Positions 9,750 through 58,018 of a DNA stretch of 64,000 nucleotides are shown here, piece after piece. The notes beneath the pieces were generated by a model. The model did no database searches and was not told the origin of the DNA. It saw only the letters and a program-made list of their open reading frames with translations. Position 1 is the stretch's first letter, and the number at the start of each line of letters is the position of its first letter. This DNA is from Ecdyonurus torrentis (taxonomy: Eukaryota; Arthropoda; Insecta; Ephemeroptera; Heptageniidae): assembly GCA_949318235.1 (NCBI GenBank), contig OX439133.1:6822637-6886636 (forward strand), given 5' to 3'. A program made the translations under genes and the position numbers.

Positions 9750-11319
9750 GAATCTGTATAGAATAAATAATAAACAAATATTTAATGTGTTTATATTGTA
9801 ATTAATATAGAAAAATTGTTCACGAGACGTGGACGTGGTGTGGACGTGGGGCTAAAATGTATGGTTTGAAATTGAAAGCATAAAATCGCGGCAAAAAGTC
9901 ATATGAGCAACCGGAGCAACCCAATTGAACTTTTTTTTGGTAATTTTATATTAGGGATTTTTTTTTTACAAAAACAAAGTTAAACATTACATAAATATAA
10001 TTATATATATTTGTATACATATTTAAATGTGTTTTATACCAACAAATTTTTTAAAATATTAAAGTTTAATTACTCTTTTGACTCCAAATATTAACTGCAG
10101 CCAATCAACGCCCTCAAAACCTTTTTTCCAACCAATCACAGCGCACAAGAGAAGTTCAAAACTTTAGTCAAACGGAATCCATAAAACTCGTGGTCGTGTC
10201 TTTTTTTACGTTGAATATTGTTGTAAAAGTGGAAAAAACGTGTCATTTGGATATAATTATTTAAAGTAAGTAATAGTATTTAATCATATATAAATGCCAA
10301 CCGTGTCTAGTAAGAAAAAATAATGAAAATCTGTAAATATTTGTCTTCGACCGTCAGTTTTGCTGTTTTTGACCGTTAGAACCGTTTTTCACACGTCTTT
10401 CTGGATATTTCTTGCTGCCAGGAGCTATTATTCGCTTTAATATCATATTCTAACCCCTAAATGTGATCTTATTCTGTTGCAAATTAAATATTTTTACATA
10501 ATTTCTATGTGAATGCCGGCCTTGACCATAAAAGGGTTGTCGAATCGTTTTGGTCATGCATTGAACGTGCAAATCCTGTTGGCTGTTGGAATTCGCGCCT
10601 TGCATGTTAAACAGATGGAGGGAAAAGGCGTCAGCTAAATCACGTATTTACAGTGCATAAAAAAATTATTAGTTGTGTAATAATTTGTACCTAAAATTGT
10701 AATTTATATGTAATTTTAGATACTTAACATGTTGGAGCATTTCATAAACTGTTATGTTTGCCCAGACGGCTCAGTAACATGTTTAAAATGCAATGTTTCG
10801 TGATTATGCATATTTGACATTTTATTTTTGTTAATGACCCTTGAACTATTGACGACTACAAAAATTCTATAAAGTCCAAGAAGTGCACGCGTATTTCATG
10901 AAGATTTCTTTGAATTGGAGGTGAGTAAATAATATGGCCGTATTTGTATGTAAAAATATGCAGGTTTTTTCTACATATTTCACCTTGCCTATAAAAAAAA
11001 TCTTTTGGCGTACCGGTATGTGTCATATACACTGCATAGTATACATACATACATACCTGATACATAAATATGTATCACCTAAACCTAATTAACTTCAAAA
11101 TTTTGATTACTTTAATGAGCTTTTCAATTTTTAACTCAGAGATTACATCACATGCATGCATACTATGGGTAACCAATAATGATAGTGATGTATTTTTGTT
11201 CACAATTGTATGTGTTGTGTATGCATATGTCATTCATAAAAAGAAAAGGGGGAAAAAAATCTCCACACTCCACACACATACCTATATTAATATGCATATC
11301 TTTTAATTTGCAGACTAAA
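9737..11319. promoter_or_regulatory. Divergent NANS/PRIMPOL promoter region
   Basis: About 1.6 kb separates the two start codons. CCAAT boxes lie at 10101-10105 (GCAGCCAATCAACGCCC) and 10132-10136 (ACCAATCACAGCGCAC), the usual NF-Y arrangement of bidirectional housekeeping promoters. A possible PRIMPOL 5'-UTR donor (TTTAAA|GTAAGT) is at 10265/10266, and a polypyrimidine-CAG acceptor at 11311-11313 precedes the PRIMPOL ATG by six bases. No TATA box was recognised. From 10300 to 11250 the sequence is AT-rich with no other gene. Confidence 0.55.
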
Positions 11320-12825
11320 ATGCAGAGAATTAATCCTACATCATTTTATGGTAATACTCCTACAAGAGCTGAACTTAGCCAACTTATTACAAAGATAGAT
11401 CCACGTATTGAATTAAAACATCGTCAAACGTCACTTCTCTCTCCATCACGTACGTGGCGTGTATTTGAACGTCAAGAAGAAGCTCTGCACTTTGCAAAAC
11501 AACGAGATAATGGACTTACGACGTTTGTATTTCATGCTAAACCAGCGTTACAGAGACACTTCCTCGTAGCACATCCGAGAGAATATTGGTTACATCAAAT
11601 CAATCAAGATATCTCGGAACGTAATTCTTATGAAATCATACCTGAATTTACAGCTTGTAAATTATACTTAGATCTTGAATTTGAAAATGAATTTAATCCT
11701 AATCTTAATGGATTACAAATGACAGAATTATTTATTAAAATAATTGCATATAAATTCTTGATATTATATCATTTAAAAATAGATCGTAGTATGATTTTAG
11801 ATCTAGATTCTTCAACTGAGAAGAAATTTAGTAGACATTTAATATATCAAATACCATTTATTAGTTTTGCTAATAATTATCAAGTAGGTATATTTGTTAG
11901 AGATATTTGTGAGTTGATTAGAAACTTAGACAAGGAATTGTGTACAAATTTAAACATTACTCCTGATGAACTACGACATTTATTTATCAAAGATAGACAT
12001 GGGAAAGAGAAATTATTCTGTGACGAAGGTGTATATACTAAAAATAGACATTTCAGATTGTACGGATGTACAAAACCAAATAAAAACTCGTATCTTGTAT
12101 TAAGTCCTGAAAATACTTATACTGTACATTTAGAAGATACAAAATTACAAGAAGAAGCTATATTTCTAGCATCACTCATTACAAATTTTGAACCGTTAGA
12201 TATTGTAGTATCGTTACCAGAAATAAAATCCAATCACATTACTAAATATTTCAGTAATAGTAGTAGTGGTTCTAATGTGCAAGCTAAAGGATTTCCATCA
12301 CCATTTCCATGTTTGGATAGCTTTGCTCGTGAAGAGATGGCTGCGGAAGGTGTGCGGTGTTGGCTATATTTCTCATCAACGCAAAGATTGATTTACGAAG
12401 GATATCGTCCTGGTTTTTGTGCTAACGTAGGTAGACAGCATCGTAGTAATAAAGGAATGCTAGTGATTGATCTACATAATTATCATTGTTATCGTAAATG
12501 TCACGACCCTGATTGTTTTGGATTTCAAAGTGTACCTAAAGCATTACCAAGTCATGTGGTTACGTCGTTACAAAATCCACAATGTTCTGAGAAAGATAGT
12601 AAAGAAATACGTGAACTATTAGAGTTTCTAGAGAGTCAAGATGAAAGTAATTGGTTAGAGCCAATTGAATGGACAAGTCAGTCTTCTGATACAAGAGAAT
12701 TTTCTCAAAGTTCTCCAAGTCAGTTGGCTTCACAACTAGGTCATATGTCAGTTGTAGAAACTAAGAATTATGAAGTAGAAATACAAGATACTTTACAGTT
12801 TCTGTCTACTTGTAATGAATTTTAA
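11320..12825 (+). CDS. PRIMPOL: Primase-polymerase PrimPol (CCDC111), single coding exon
   Basis: PrimPol re-primes DNA synthesis beyond lesions in the nucleus and mitochondria. It belongs to the archaeo-eukaryotic primase superfamily. From the ATG at 11320 the frame gives 501 residues (human 560). Motif I is LYLDLEFE (D118, E120), motif II is SRH (S171, H173) and motif III is CDEGVYTKNRHFRLY (D235). The UL52-like zinc knuckle keeps human spacing: C367, H374, C394 and C399 (FCANVGRQH ... YRKCHDPDC). The tail is acidic and may hold a shortened RPA-binding motif. The ATG follows a good splice acceptor at 11313, so the in-frame open sequence back to 11179 is probably intron. Lack of coding introns is unusual, since vertebrate PRIMPOL has many. 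A retrocopy that gained a 5' intron, or lineage intron loss, would explain it. All catalytic residues are present, so it is likely functional. Confidence 0.95.
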   Translation: MQRINPTSFYGNTPTRAELSQLITKIDPRIELKHRQTSLLSPSRTWRVFERQEEALHFAKQRDNGLTTFVFHAKPALQRHFLVAHPREYWLHQINQDISERNSYEIIPEFTACKLYLDLEFENEFNPNLNGLQMTELFIKIIAYKFLILYHLKIDRSMILDLDSSTEKKFSRHLIYQIPFISFANNYQVGIFVRDICELIRNLDKELCTNLNITPDELRHLFIKDRHGKEKLFCDEGVYTKNRHFRLYGCTKPNKNSYLVLSPENTYTVHLEDTKLQEEAIFLASLITNFEPLDIVVSLPEIKSNHITKYFSNSSSGSNVQAKGFPSPFPCLDSFAREEMAAEGVRCWLYFSSTQRLIYEGYRPGFCANVGRQHRSNKGMLVIDLHNYHCYRKCHDPDCFGFQSVPKALPSHVVTSLQNPQCSEKDSKEIRELLEFLESQDESNWLEPIEWTSQSSDTREFSQSSPSQLASQLGHMSVVETKNYEVEIQDTLQFLSTCNEF

Positions 12826-12905
12826 GTGTATGTAATGTAACATAATGTAATTAACGGTTAGTGTAAGCTCATAAAGGTTTTGCCTAAAGTGAAGTGGTGT
12901 TCTAT

Positions 12906-13003
12906 TAACTAATAAAGAAGCAACTGTTTTGAGGCTGACTAAGCAGATGTGATCAAAATTGCCAATATTTTGCCTCAAAAAAAGTTGCTACTTTATTAGT
13001 CAA
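12906..13003. mobile_element. Hairpin MITE family B, copy in the PRIMPOL 3' UTR
   Basis: TTAACTAATAAAGAAGCAAC and TGTTTTGAGGCTGACT at the left match AAAGTTGCTACTTTATTAGT at the right. The arm contains AATAAA at 12911-12916, the first polyadenylation hexamer after the PRIMPOL stop (86 bases on), so the MITE may supply the 3' end of the message. Confidence 0.65.
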
Positions 13004-13831
13004 CAGATTGAGTCAAAAATCTTGCTAGCTCAGGTACTATTAAATAGTAAATAATAACAGTTGGGGTTAGGTGAAAGATACGACCAAGCCTAATCCTTGT
13101 CCATCAAATGTTTGTTGAATTTTTATGTATTTGTATTAAACATTCATTTAACGAGTTAAAAAAATAATAAAAATAATAAAAAAAAAAAAAAAAAAAAAAC
13201 GCATTCCTAACATTTTTTTTTTTATTATTATTATTAATTATCTGTGCTAGGGCTAGGAATTTCTCTCATAATGTACACCACTTTACGTTAAGTCCTAAGT
13301 CATGAAATACACTTTCCTTTTAACTTACTTGTTTCCAAATGTGATGACTTCTTTTCAATTATTTATTTTATGTACTGTACCTAACGTTATCTAATCTATT
13401 TCTTACTTTCCAGTAATTAGGTCTTATTTTACCAGTGTTTCCTATGTATTTTTATTGCATTCTCTTGAACTAGCATTATTTAAAATATAATTTTAATTTG
13501 ACCATTGTTGTAATGGCTATTTTGCAAGTCCTGCCTGCTTTAAATAATACTATAATGTGATGCAAAGATAATTTTTATCATAAATTGGAATAGCTAGGAG
13601 AGAGAACAAAAGAAAAAAAAAACTTTCCAAAAAGTACATCTAAAAAAAAAAAAATGAAAATGCTTATTCAGAAAATGCAGTAAAGAAATTTAATTTGGAT
13701 TTAATTAGTTCAGTATTTGTTTAAAACGCTCACCATCAAATGTCAAACTTCAATGACTAACGATTAATACTAGTTTTATTGGGAGGGGGGGGGGGGGGGA
13801 TACAGGAAATTAGAATCTATTTTGGTTTAAA

Positions 13832-14365
13832 TATGTTATCTAAGGAAATAATAGAAAACCCCAACAAGTGACTTACCACAATGATGTCAGTAGCAAGGCT
13901 ACAGACTTAGAATGGCAAAGGTTGCACTAATATTTTATTAGTCAGTGTAATTATTTGTGTTAACTATACCATCAAGATTTTCACTTAGCCATGGACTCCA
14001 TCGTGGTAAGACACTTAAAGGCGTAGAACACCTTGAACAAAAAACTTGCCTAATATCCTAAAATACCCAAATATCAACATTATTTTGGCCGGAGTCATTG
14101 ATTTCTAATTTATTTTCCATTTACAAAATGTCAGTTGCGGGTTTACTACGTCACAACTCGCCTGTTTCCGCGCGCGTGGACCAGGCAAGCTGTGACGTAG
14201 TAAACCCGCAACTGACATTTTGTAAATGGAAAATAAATTAGAAATCAATGACTCCGGCCAAAATAATGTTGATATTTGGGTATTTTAGGATATTAGGCAA
14301 GTTTTTTGTTCAAGGTGTTCTACGTCTTTAATGATTTTTTCTATTATTTGATAACATTTTTAGCT
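13832..14365. mobile_element. Hairpin MITE family A, copy 4, split by a TTAA hairpin
   Basis: The left arm (ATGTTATCTAAGGAAATAAT, AGAAAACCCC, CAAGTGACTTACCACAATG) is mirrored by CATCGTGGTAAGACACTT up to 14018. It then resumes after the inserted element with TTTTTTCTATTATTTGATAA at 14334 onward. Confidence 0.65.
14015..14331. mobile_element. TTAA hairpin element family C, copy 1
   Basis: The element is bounded by TTAA (14015-14018, 14328-14331). Its ends are AAGGCGTAGAACACCTTGAA and the inverse TTCAAGGTGTTCTACG. The arms are near-perfect inverted repeats of about 140 bp around a short GC-rich loop (TTTCCGCGCGCGTGG). It is close to identical to 43734-44049. No ORF of its own. Confidence 0.85.
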
Positions 14366-15394
14366 TTTCTGTAAAGTTATCACATACTGTATTATTTTTG
14401 GTGGTCAAATTAATATTAAACATTTTATTTTTCCTTTATTAAAAGCAGGAAGTTTGAATCCAGGAAGTAGATTTAAAAAAAAAAAAAATGATATACTGTA
14501 TCTACTGATATTTCTTATATAATTTTCCTTTGATGGTGAATGTATGTAAATAAATGATATTTTGATAATGGTAGAACTAATGTTGGACTTTATTTTTCTA
14601 CTGTTCTTAAGTTATTAAAATGTGATAATGTGATAATAAGTGACAAATAAAATGTATGGATTTTAAACACAGTATTTCAATTGATATTCCCTTTTTTTCT
14701 TTTTTTCTATCCCGGTAACAAAGTTTGTATGTGGGATTAATCTTCAATTTAATTTCCATTAAAAATCATAAAAATAGAATGCAATTAAATTTATAGCTCT
14801 GAGAGAGGGTCATTAAGAGTAAGAGTACATGACCAGTAAATAATTGGGAAAATTACAAATCATAGTAAAAACAGTTCAGTACATACAGAAGTTATTGTGG
14901 ATGAAAAATAAAAACTAGAGTATAATATAAATGTTATGTCTCAATTAAAATCTTTCACAAATCCAAATAATGATTATTTATTATTCCTGTATTTTAATTA
15001 GTGAATAAAACATGCAACTAAAAGTCGGAAAGCTGAGGTTTCGGAAAATTATTTTTATAATTTTACTGCCACAAGTCCTTCTGTTATTATTATATTTTTC
15101 TTGCTAATTTGTCTGATGGTCACTGCTCATCACATTTTTATCAAATAGTTGTTACTACTACCAAGTATCATTCTATAAGTTGGGGATTGATGTAAGTTTA
15201 TCAAATGGAACCACAACTATAAAGGTTACCTGAGTATACCTAGGCCATCATTGTTATCGCTCAAGAGAGAGAGAGAGGGAGAGAGAAAGCTCGGCTATCA
15301 TTACTTTCAATGTGAAATAATGTGCCTCTTATATAGTTTATAATATTTAGCATCCCTGACATGGTACTAATTAATAAACTTGCTCTGATTACAG

Positions 15395-52543
<37,149 letters not shown>

Positions 52544-53300
52544 AAACAATCTTAATCTCTGTGCTAGTGAAATATACATAAAGACACTTACGTAATCATT
52601 GCTTCTACACTTTGGTTACAATATGCAAGTTAAAATAGACACCGTACTCAAAACAAAATCTCTCTCTCTCTCTCTCTCTCTTCACTGATAAATACTGAGA
52701 GCTACATACACATTCCTTAAACTCTCTGTAGTCTCACTGAGGATAAAATTTGTAAAGTTGCTAGTATCAATGTTAATTTGTATACAAGTTAGCAGCTTCA
52801 GTAGCCAGTTCAATGTAATCCTAGCAATGAGCTGATTACATTGAACTGGCTAATGAAGCTGCTAACATCAATCAATATTGATTTGTATACAAGTTAGCAG
52901 CTTCAGTAGCCAGTTCAATGTAATCCTAGCAATGAGCTGGTTACATTGAACTGGCTACTGAAGCTTCTAACTTGTATTCAATATAATCAATATTTATTGA
53001 TGGTAGTTGCCAGTTCAGTGAAATGAACTTGTCTTTAACACAGTTTCCAATGATATTTATGCTAGCAGTTGCACTTTTTAAACTTAATTTGATGAATATA
53101 GAGATGAAATTAAGGGACATGATTAGTGTATTATGATAGTCCTAAATCATGATTTATCAGTAAGTTTTGAGTTAAGGAGCTCTTTTAAATGAAAATAATT
53201 TTATGATTCTGCAAATTTGAATTCTGGTAAAAATTTTGGGAAATTAAAAGTTAGCCACTAACGTCATTGAAAAAAGAAAATAAAGTTGTTATTCAACTGT
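52544..53300 (+). other. TACC 3' UTR
   Basis: It runs from the TACC stop to a polyadenylation hexamer AATAAA at 53279-53284, followed by a GT-rich stretch (TGTATTGTGTGTGAGTGTGC). It contains a (TC)n tract at 52660-52681 and the double hairpin at 52789-52973. Confidence 0.6.
52789..52973. repeat. Two tandem hairpins in the TACC 3' UTR
   Basis: GTTAGCAGCTTCAGTAGCCA ... CAATGTAATCC pairs with GATTACATTGAACTGGCTAA ... GAAGCTGCTAAC in unit one (52789-52867). Unit two (about 52889-52973) repeats the same hairpin with a few changes, some compensated by the partner arm. The loop CCTAGCAATGAGCTG is the same in both. The core resembles the inner hairpin of repeat family E (TTCAGTAGCCAG...GAGCTGATT). 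Confidence 0.8.
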
Positions 53301-55980
53301 ATTGTGTGTGAGTGTGCTTGTCATTTGTCTCTTTTAATTGTAGAAGCAAAAATGACAACTATAAAAAGTAACTAAATAGCAATTTCAGTTCCGTAGATAC
53401 AGTACTTTATAAAATCAGAGCTAGCTTTGAATTTTTTTTTTTATTAGAATTTAAAATTGCAGTCTAAATTATGTAATTATTTTTATTTAATTAACTTTTT
53501 CTACTCTCCAAACATCAAATATTTCTACCCTGCCTTTTTTTGTATATTGTACTACGCATATGGCAGCTGCTGACAATTTCTTTTTTAAAATTTTATTTTT
53601 TAACAAACAAAACAAAAAGAAAAAAATATGTGCTGTATTTTTTATTATACAAATAAGCTTTATACCAATTTTTATATAAATATGGAACAAAATGAAACAA
53701 AATGCTTATTATAAAATGTAAAATCAAAAAGAAATTATTTTGCTGTGTCTTTGTATTTATTGCTTAATTCTTATTTATTAAAGAATGAAAGTTGGTGATT
53801 TTTTTTTGCATTTTATGGTGGTTAAAATAATTTAAATGTTCAAAAAAAAAAAAAACAACAACAACAAAAAACTGGTGCAAAATGTTGAAAAACATGTACC
53901 GTAAATGGTCGTAAAAGAATGATTGTGCTCATTTGTGTAACCCAGAAGAAAATCATCTGCTTTTTAAGTATAGGGCAATGGAAATAGAGTTTCCTAATGA
54001 GCCAAATTCTTCCCAATAAGTTTTGGCTAATATTATTGCAAATTTAACTGCCATGACAAAAAGAAAGTTGGAAGAAGGCTCTTAATTTATTGGCAATGAA
54101 GCACTTTAAATATTTTTAAAGCACCTAAAATGTTAAAAAAAAAAAACAAAAAAAAAAAAATCACCAAATATCCAACTTGTAAATAAAATGGTAAATGCAG
54201 TGGAAAAACACAAAAAAAAAAAGGTGCTGATTTTCATGAGCATTGAAAATAATTACAATATGGCTGATAGATTGAAAAATATGATTGGTTTACAACTAAT
54301 ACCATTTTTTTTTTAATCTTAAATATAATATGAGCTATTACAAAAAAAGAAAAGGACAGGGGACCTAATCATAATAATAAAAATATGCTATCCTTCTTTC
54401 TGCTATCTTAGCATTAAATACTTCTAAATACTTATTGGTGGATATTTTAAAAATACTATATTTCCAAATTTTATGATAATTTTCATGTGTAATTTAGCTT
54501 TGTGATGTATGAAAATTTGAAATGTTAGATGGAAAAAATGTTATATGTATATATCTCACCACACCTTGTGTAAATATAGTGAAATGCTTCTTTTTCTGTT
54601 GCTTTCTTTTGCCTTCATTTGTTTCAAAGAAAGATTGCATTCTAAAATTGGTAATTATTTCAAATTTGAAGTTTTATGAGGGGGGGGGGGGGAATGTAAT
54701 TTTAAATGTGGATACTGTATTTTGTCATAAGAATTGATAAACGATTAAAAATTGTGGTTTGTTGTTAAAAAAATTTAAAAAATGCTTGTATGTGCGTATG
54801 GTTTTTAAATAATGATTTTGAACACATTTTAAATGTAAAGAAAGAAGCTTGTAAAGAGTACGTAACCTTATTTTTCACAACCATAAGTGCTACTGCATAC
54901 AATTCAAGAAGAAAATAATAGAAATAAAAGTGTTTACAAGTATTTTTTTTATCATTAGCTAATGGTTAAAAAAAACAAGTAAAATTACCTTAAAATTGGA
55001 TTCAGTCGTAGTATTAATGTAATTAAATTAAAAAGGGGAAGCATTTTAAAAAGTAATTTAAATTCATATTTATACAATGCAGTATTTTTAATTGAGTCCT
55101 TGCAAATGTAATGTTTAAATAAAAAAAATTATGCAATTTAGTTAAAATTTAATTTGAAAAGGGAGAGAAAAATATGCTCTTCAAATTTGAAATAGTTACA
55201 CTTTTTTTTTTAATTGTAATGTTAAAAAAATTTATTACTCTTTTTTTAATGTGTTTAAATGTAAGTATTTTCTCATTCCGATCTCCATGCAAAATTATAT
55301 TTAAAGAAAAAAAAAGTATCTGATATAAAATAGCTACTATCTAGTTGACGTACTGATCGCTTTTTTAGCTCACAATTTTATGCAACTAGTAAATATATAA
55401 GAATATAAAAATATCTCAAAATAACCTTAAAAAAATATCAGTAATTTGCGTTATTTTATTTTAATGGAGTCGAGAAAAAGAAGAAAGAATGAAAAAGAAA
55501 TATTTTTGTGCTAAAAAGTAAATTAATTAAATTATTATCTTAAGAAAAATTAAAGAAAAAAAAATATTTTTGTCCAATTATATTTTTCATTAATTCGTTT
55601 AAATTTTTAATTCGTGTATTATTAATTTCTTTATTATAATAAATTAAAATATTCATATATATGTAAAGAAATACAAATGTAAAATAAGAAAAATAAATGA
55701 TTTTTTATGAAAAATTGGCAACATTTTGTGCTCTTTTTATTTTAATGTTACATAAATATACTAAACATTTAAATAGTGTTATTATTGACACAAAAATTAA
55801 CTTTTTTTTTTTTTTTTTTTTTTAGAATAAAAACTTCAGAATTTTGTTATTTTCTGACACTCAATTAAAACATGATTTGAATAACTTTTATTATTAATAT
55901 TTTTAAACATTATAGATTTAAGTTTTGTATTTTATTTTTATGACTGAGTTTTTGTGTGTATTTTCCAATTAATTTGTAAT
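53301..55980. other. Intergenic region between convergent TACC and EB-module genes
   Basis: Very AT-rich with many A/T runs, and a G-run at 54681-54691. No gene, structural RNA or clear repeat was recognised. Possible minus-strand AATAAA signals for the EB-module gene lie at 55931-55936 and 55887-55892. Confidence 0.5.
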
Positions 55981-56139
55981 TTAATAGATAATGTTAATTA
56001 AAAATGCTACCAAAAGTGCGGCGAGAACAGAAATAGATGCGATCGAAGAAGCTCCATCTGAAATGATAAAGGTTTTATTTATTAATTAGGTTGTACAAAA
56101 TTGTATTTTATCGTGTAAAATAATATTTGAAATCAAAGA

Positions 56140-56172
<33 letters not shown>

Positions 56173-57985
56173 AGATTCATATAAGGTAGAGACAGTGGTA
56201 AAAATATCACATTTTTATTGTGACAGCAAAAGTAAACTAGCTCTCTGATTGGCTAGAGGAAACCCACCAGCCAATCAGAGAGCTAGTTTACTATCGCTGT
56301 CACAATAAAAACACGATATTTTTTTTTACCACTGTCTCTACCTCTACCTAATCAGGATGTATTTTACATTAATATTTACCTGTACAAGTAAGATGATCCT
56401 CCGCTGTATGGAATCCCATGATACATTGACACCTGCCCCCGGTGCATTGTACCTGTTGATTTTTCTCATCATCAATGTCGCTCACGTGGCACTCTTTAGA
56501 GTCTGTACACAGCTCGTCCAGCCCTGGAATATTTATATCAACATCAAAATTAAGTATCATTAGCCTAGCAACTTTTTGTCTTCTTTTTTTCCCAAACAGT
56601 TGCGAAAGTTTTAAGATAAGATTTCTGTACGTAAGAAATAATATAATGTATGCTGCTTTGAACAATTCCTAATTGTAGAGCATAAATATTGCTATTTTAT
56701 AATTACATAATAATTATGTTGGTGTGCATGTGTGTATAGTATAAAATCAATAATTGACTAATAAAGGAAGAACTATTTCGAGTCCGACTATAAGCGAAAT
56801 CGCTTAAAGTCAGCCTCAAAACAGTTGTTTCTTTATTGGTGCAATAACTATTCAATATAGCATAAATTATGTTGTGCATCATGAATAAAATAAGGAGTAA
56901 TTTTATTGCAAATATTCTAAAATAGAACATCTTGTTCTGAATTGATAGATGTGAATTTCTATTTTTAATTACATTAAATATTTTTAATCAATTTTAAAAA
57001 GTCACGACATATGCCCATATGTATAAGTTACCGATCGTGACTTAATTTTTTCGATTTTCAAAAATGAATTAAAATGAACTCAAAAATTAGAAACAATGTC
57101 CTGTTTCCAGTATAATATGAAATAAAATTACCCCTCTAGCATAATGAGGAAGGTGAATTCTTTTTAACCCCCACTTTTTATGACATTTTTGAAAAGAGCG
57201 TTAAAAAATTTTGAGTTAATATTTTTTCTTAGAACGATTGGAGCATGGAAAGTATTTTTAATTAATTTTTGAAAATCGACATAAAAAGCCTATGACGTCA
57301 TCAATCGGGCATTTATTTCGGAAAGTATTATCCGTAAAAGGTTCAGTAGCCAGCTTTATGAAATCCTGAGGAGCTGATTCCATTAAACTGGTAATTTGAA
57401 CCTAGAACAATTAGTATTTTCCGAGAAAAAAGTTGACTGAGGACGTCACAGGCTTAGGCCGATTTTCAAAATTAATTAAAAATACTTCGCATTCTCCAAT
57501 CGTCCTAAGAAAAATTAACACCTCAAAATTTGTTAAAGCTCTTTCCAAAAATAAATAAATTCAACAAAAAATTTTCAATTCACCTTCCTCATTATTATTA
57601 TTTCGTAATATGTACAAAATAAACGGACCACTTACTTTTACTCTGTATGCAGTTATTGTCGGCAAAGTGATGCATGGGCATACACTGACACTTGTTGTCT
57701 CGACACTCAGTGCGATCACCAAATGCAGTTGTACATTGAGCGGGCTCCACACACGAGCTCTGGTACCACCGCGAGGCCACTGCAAGTAAAGTCAGATTAA
57801 ATTATAATGTTTAGTCTATTGAATAATGATTGTCTAAGGAAAAATGAAACAAAAATTGGTATTTGTATTATTTTTTTTATTATCATTATTCCAATGCTTC
57901 ATATTTATGGTGATGTAGCATCAATCAGGGGTACGTGTTAAAAAAATGCGCTGGGCCTCTAAATTAACATTTTACGCTTACGAAG

Positions 57986-58018
<33 letters not shown>

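Larger units (their letters stand above)
13004..15394. other. PRIMPOL-TACC intergenic region
   Basis: AT-rich, no gene recognised. It holds poly-A at 13180-13199, a G-run at 13783-13799, the nested hairpin elements at 13832-14365 and a (GA)n tract at 15263-15289. A polypyrimidine tract plus CAG directly abuts the TACC ATG at 15395, so an upstream non-coding TACC exon probably lies here or further 5', but I could not locate it. Confidence 0.5.

Noticed and set aside
11179..11319. In-frame extension of PRIMPOL to an earlier ATG
   Set aside because: The added residues are not PrimPol-like and the segment contains a pyrimidine-rich CAG acceptor six bases before the ATG at 11320, so it reads as intron or 5' UTR.
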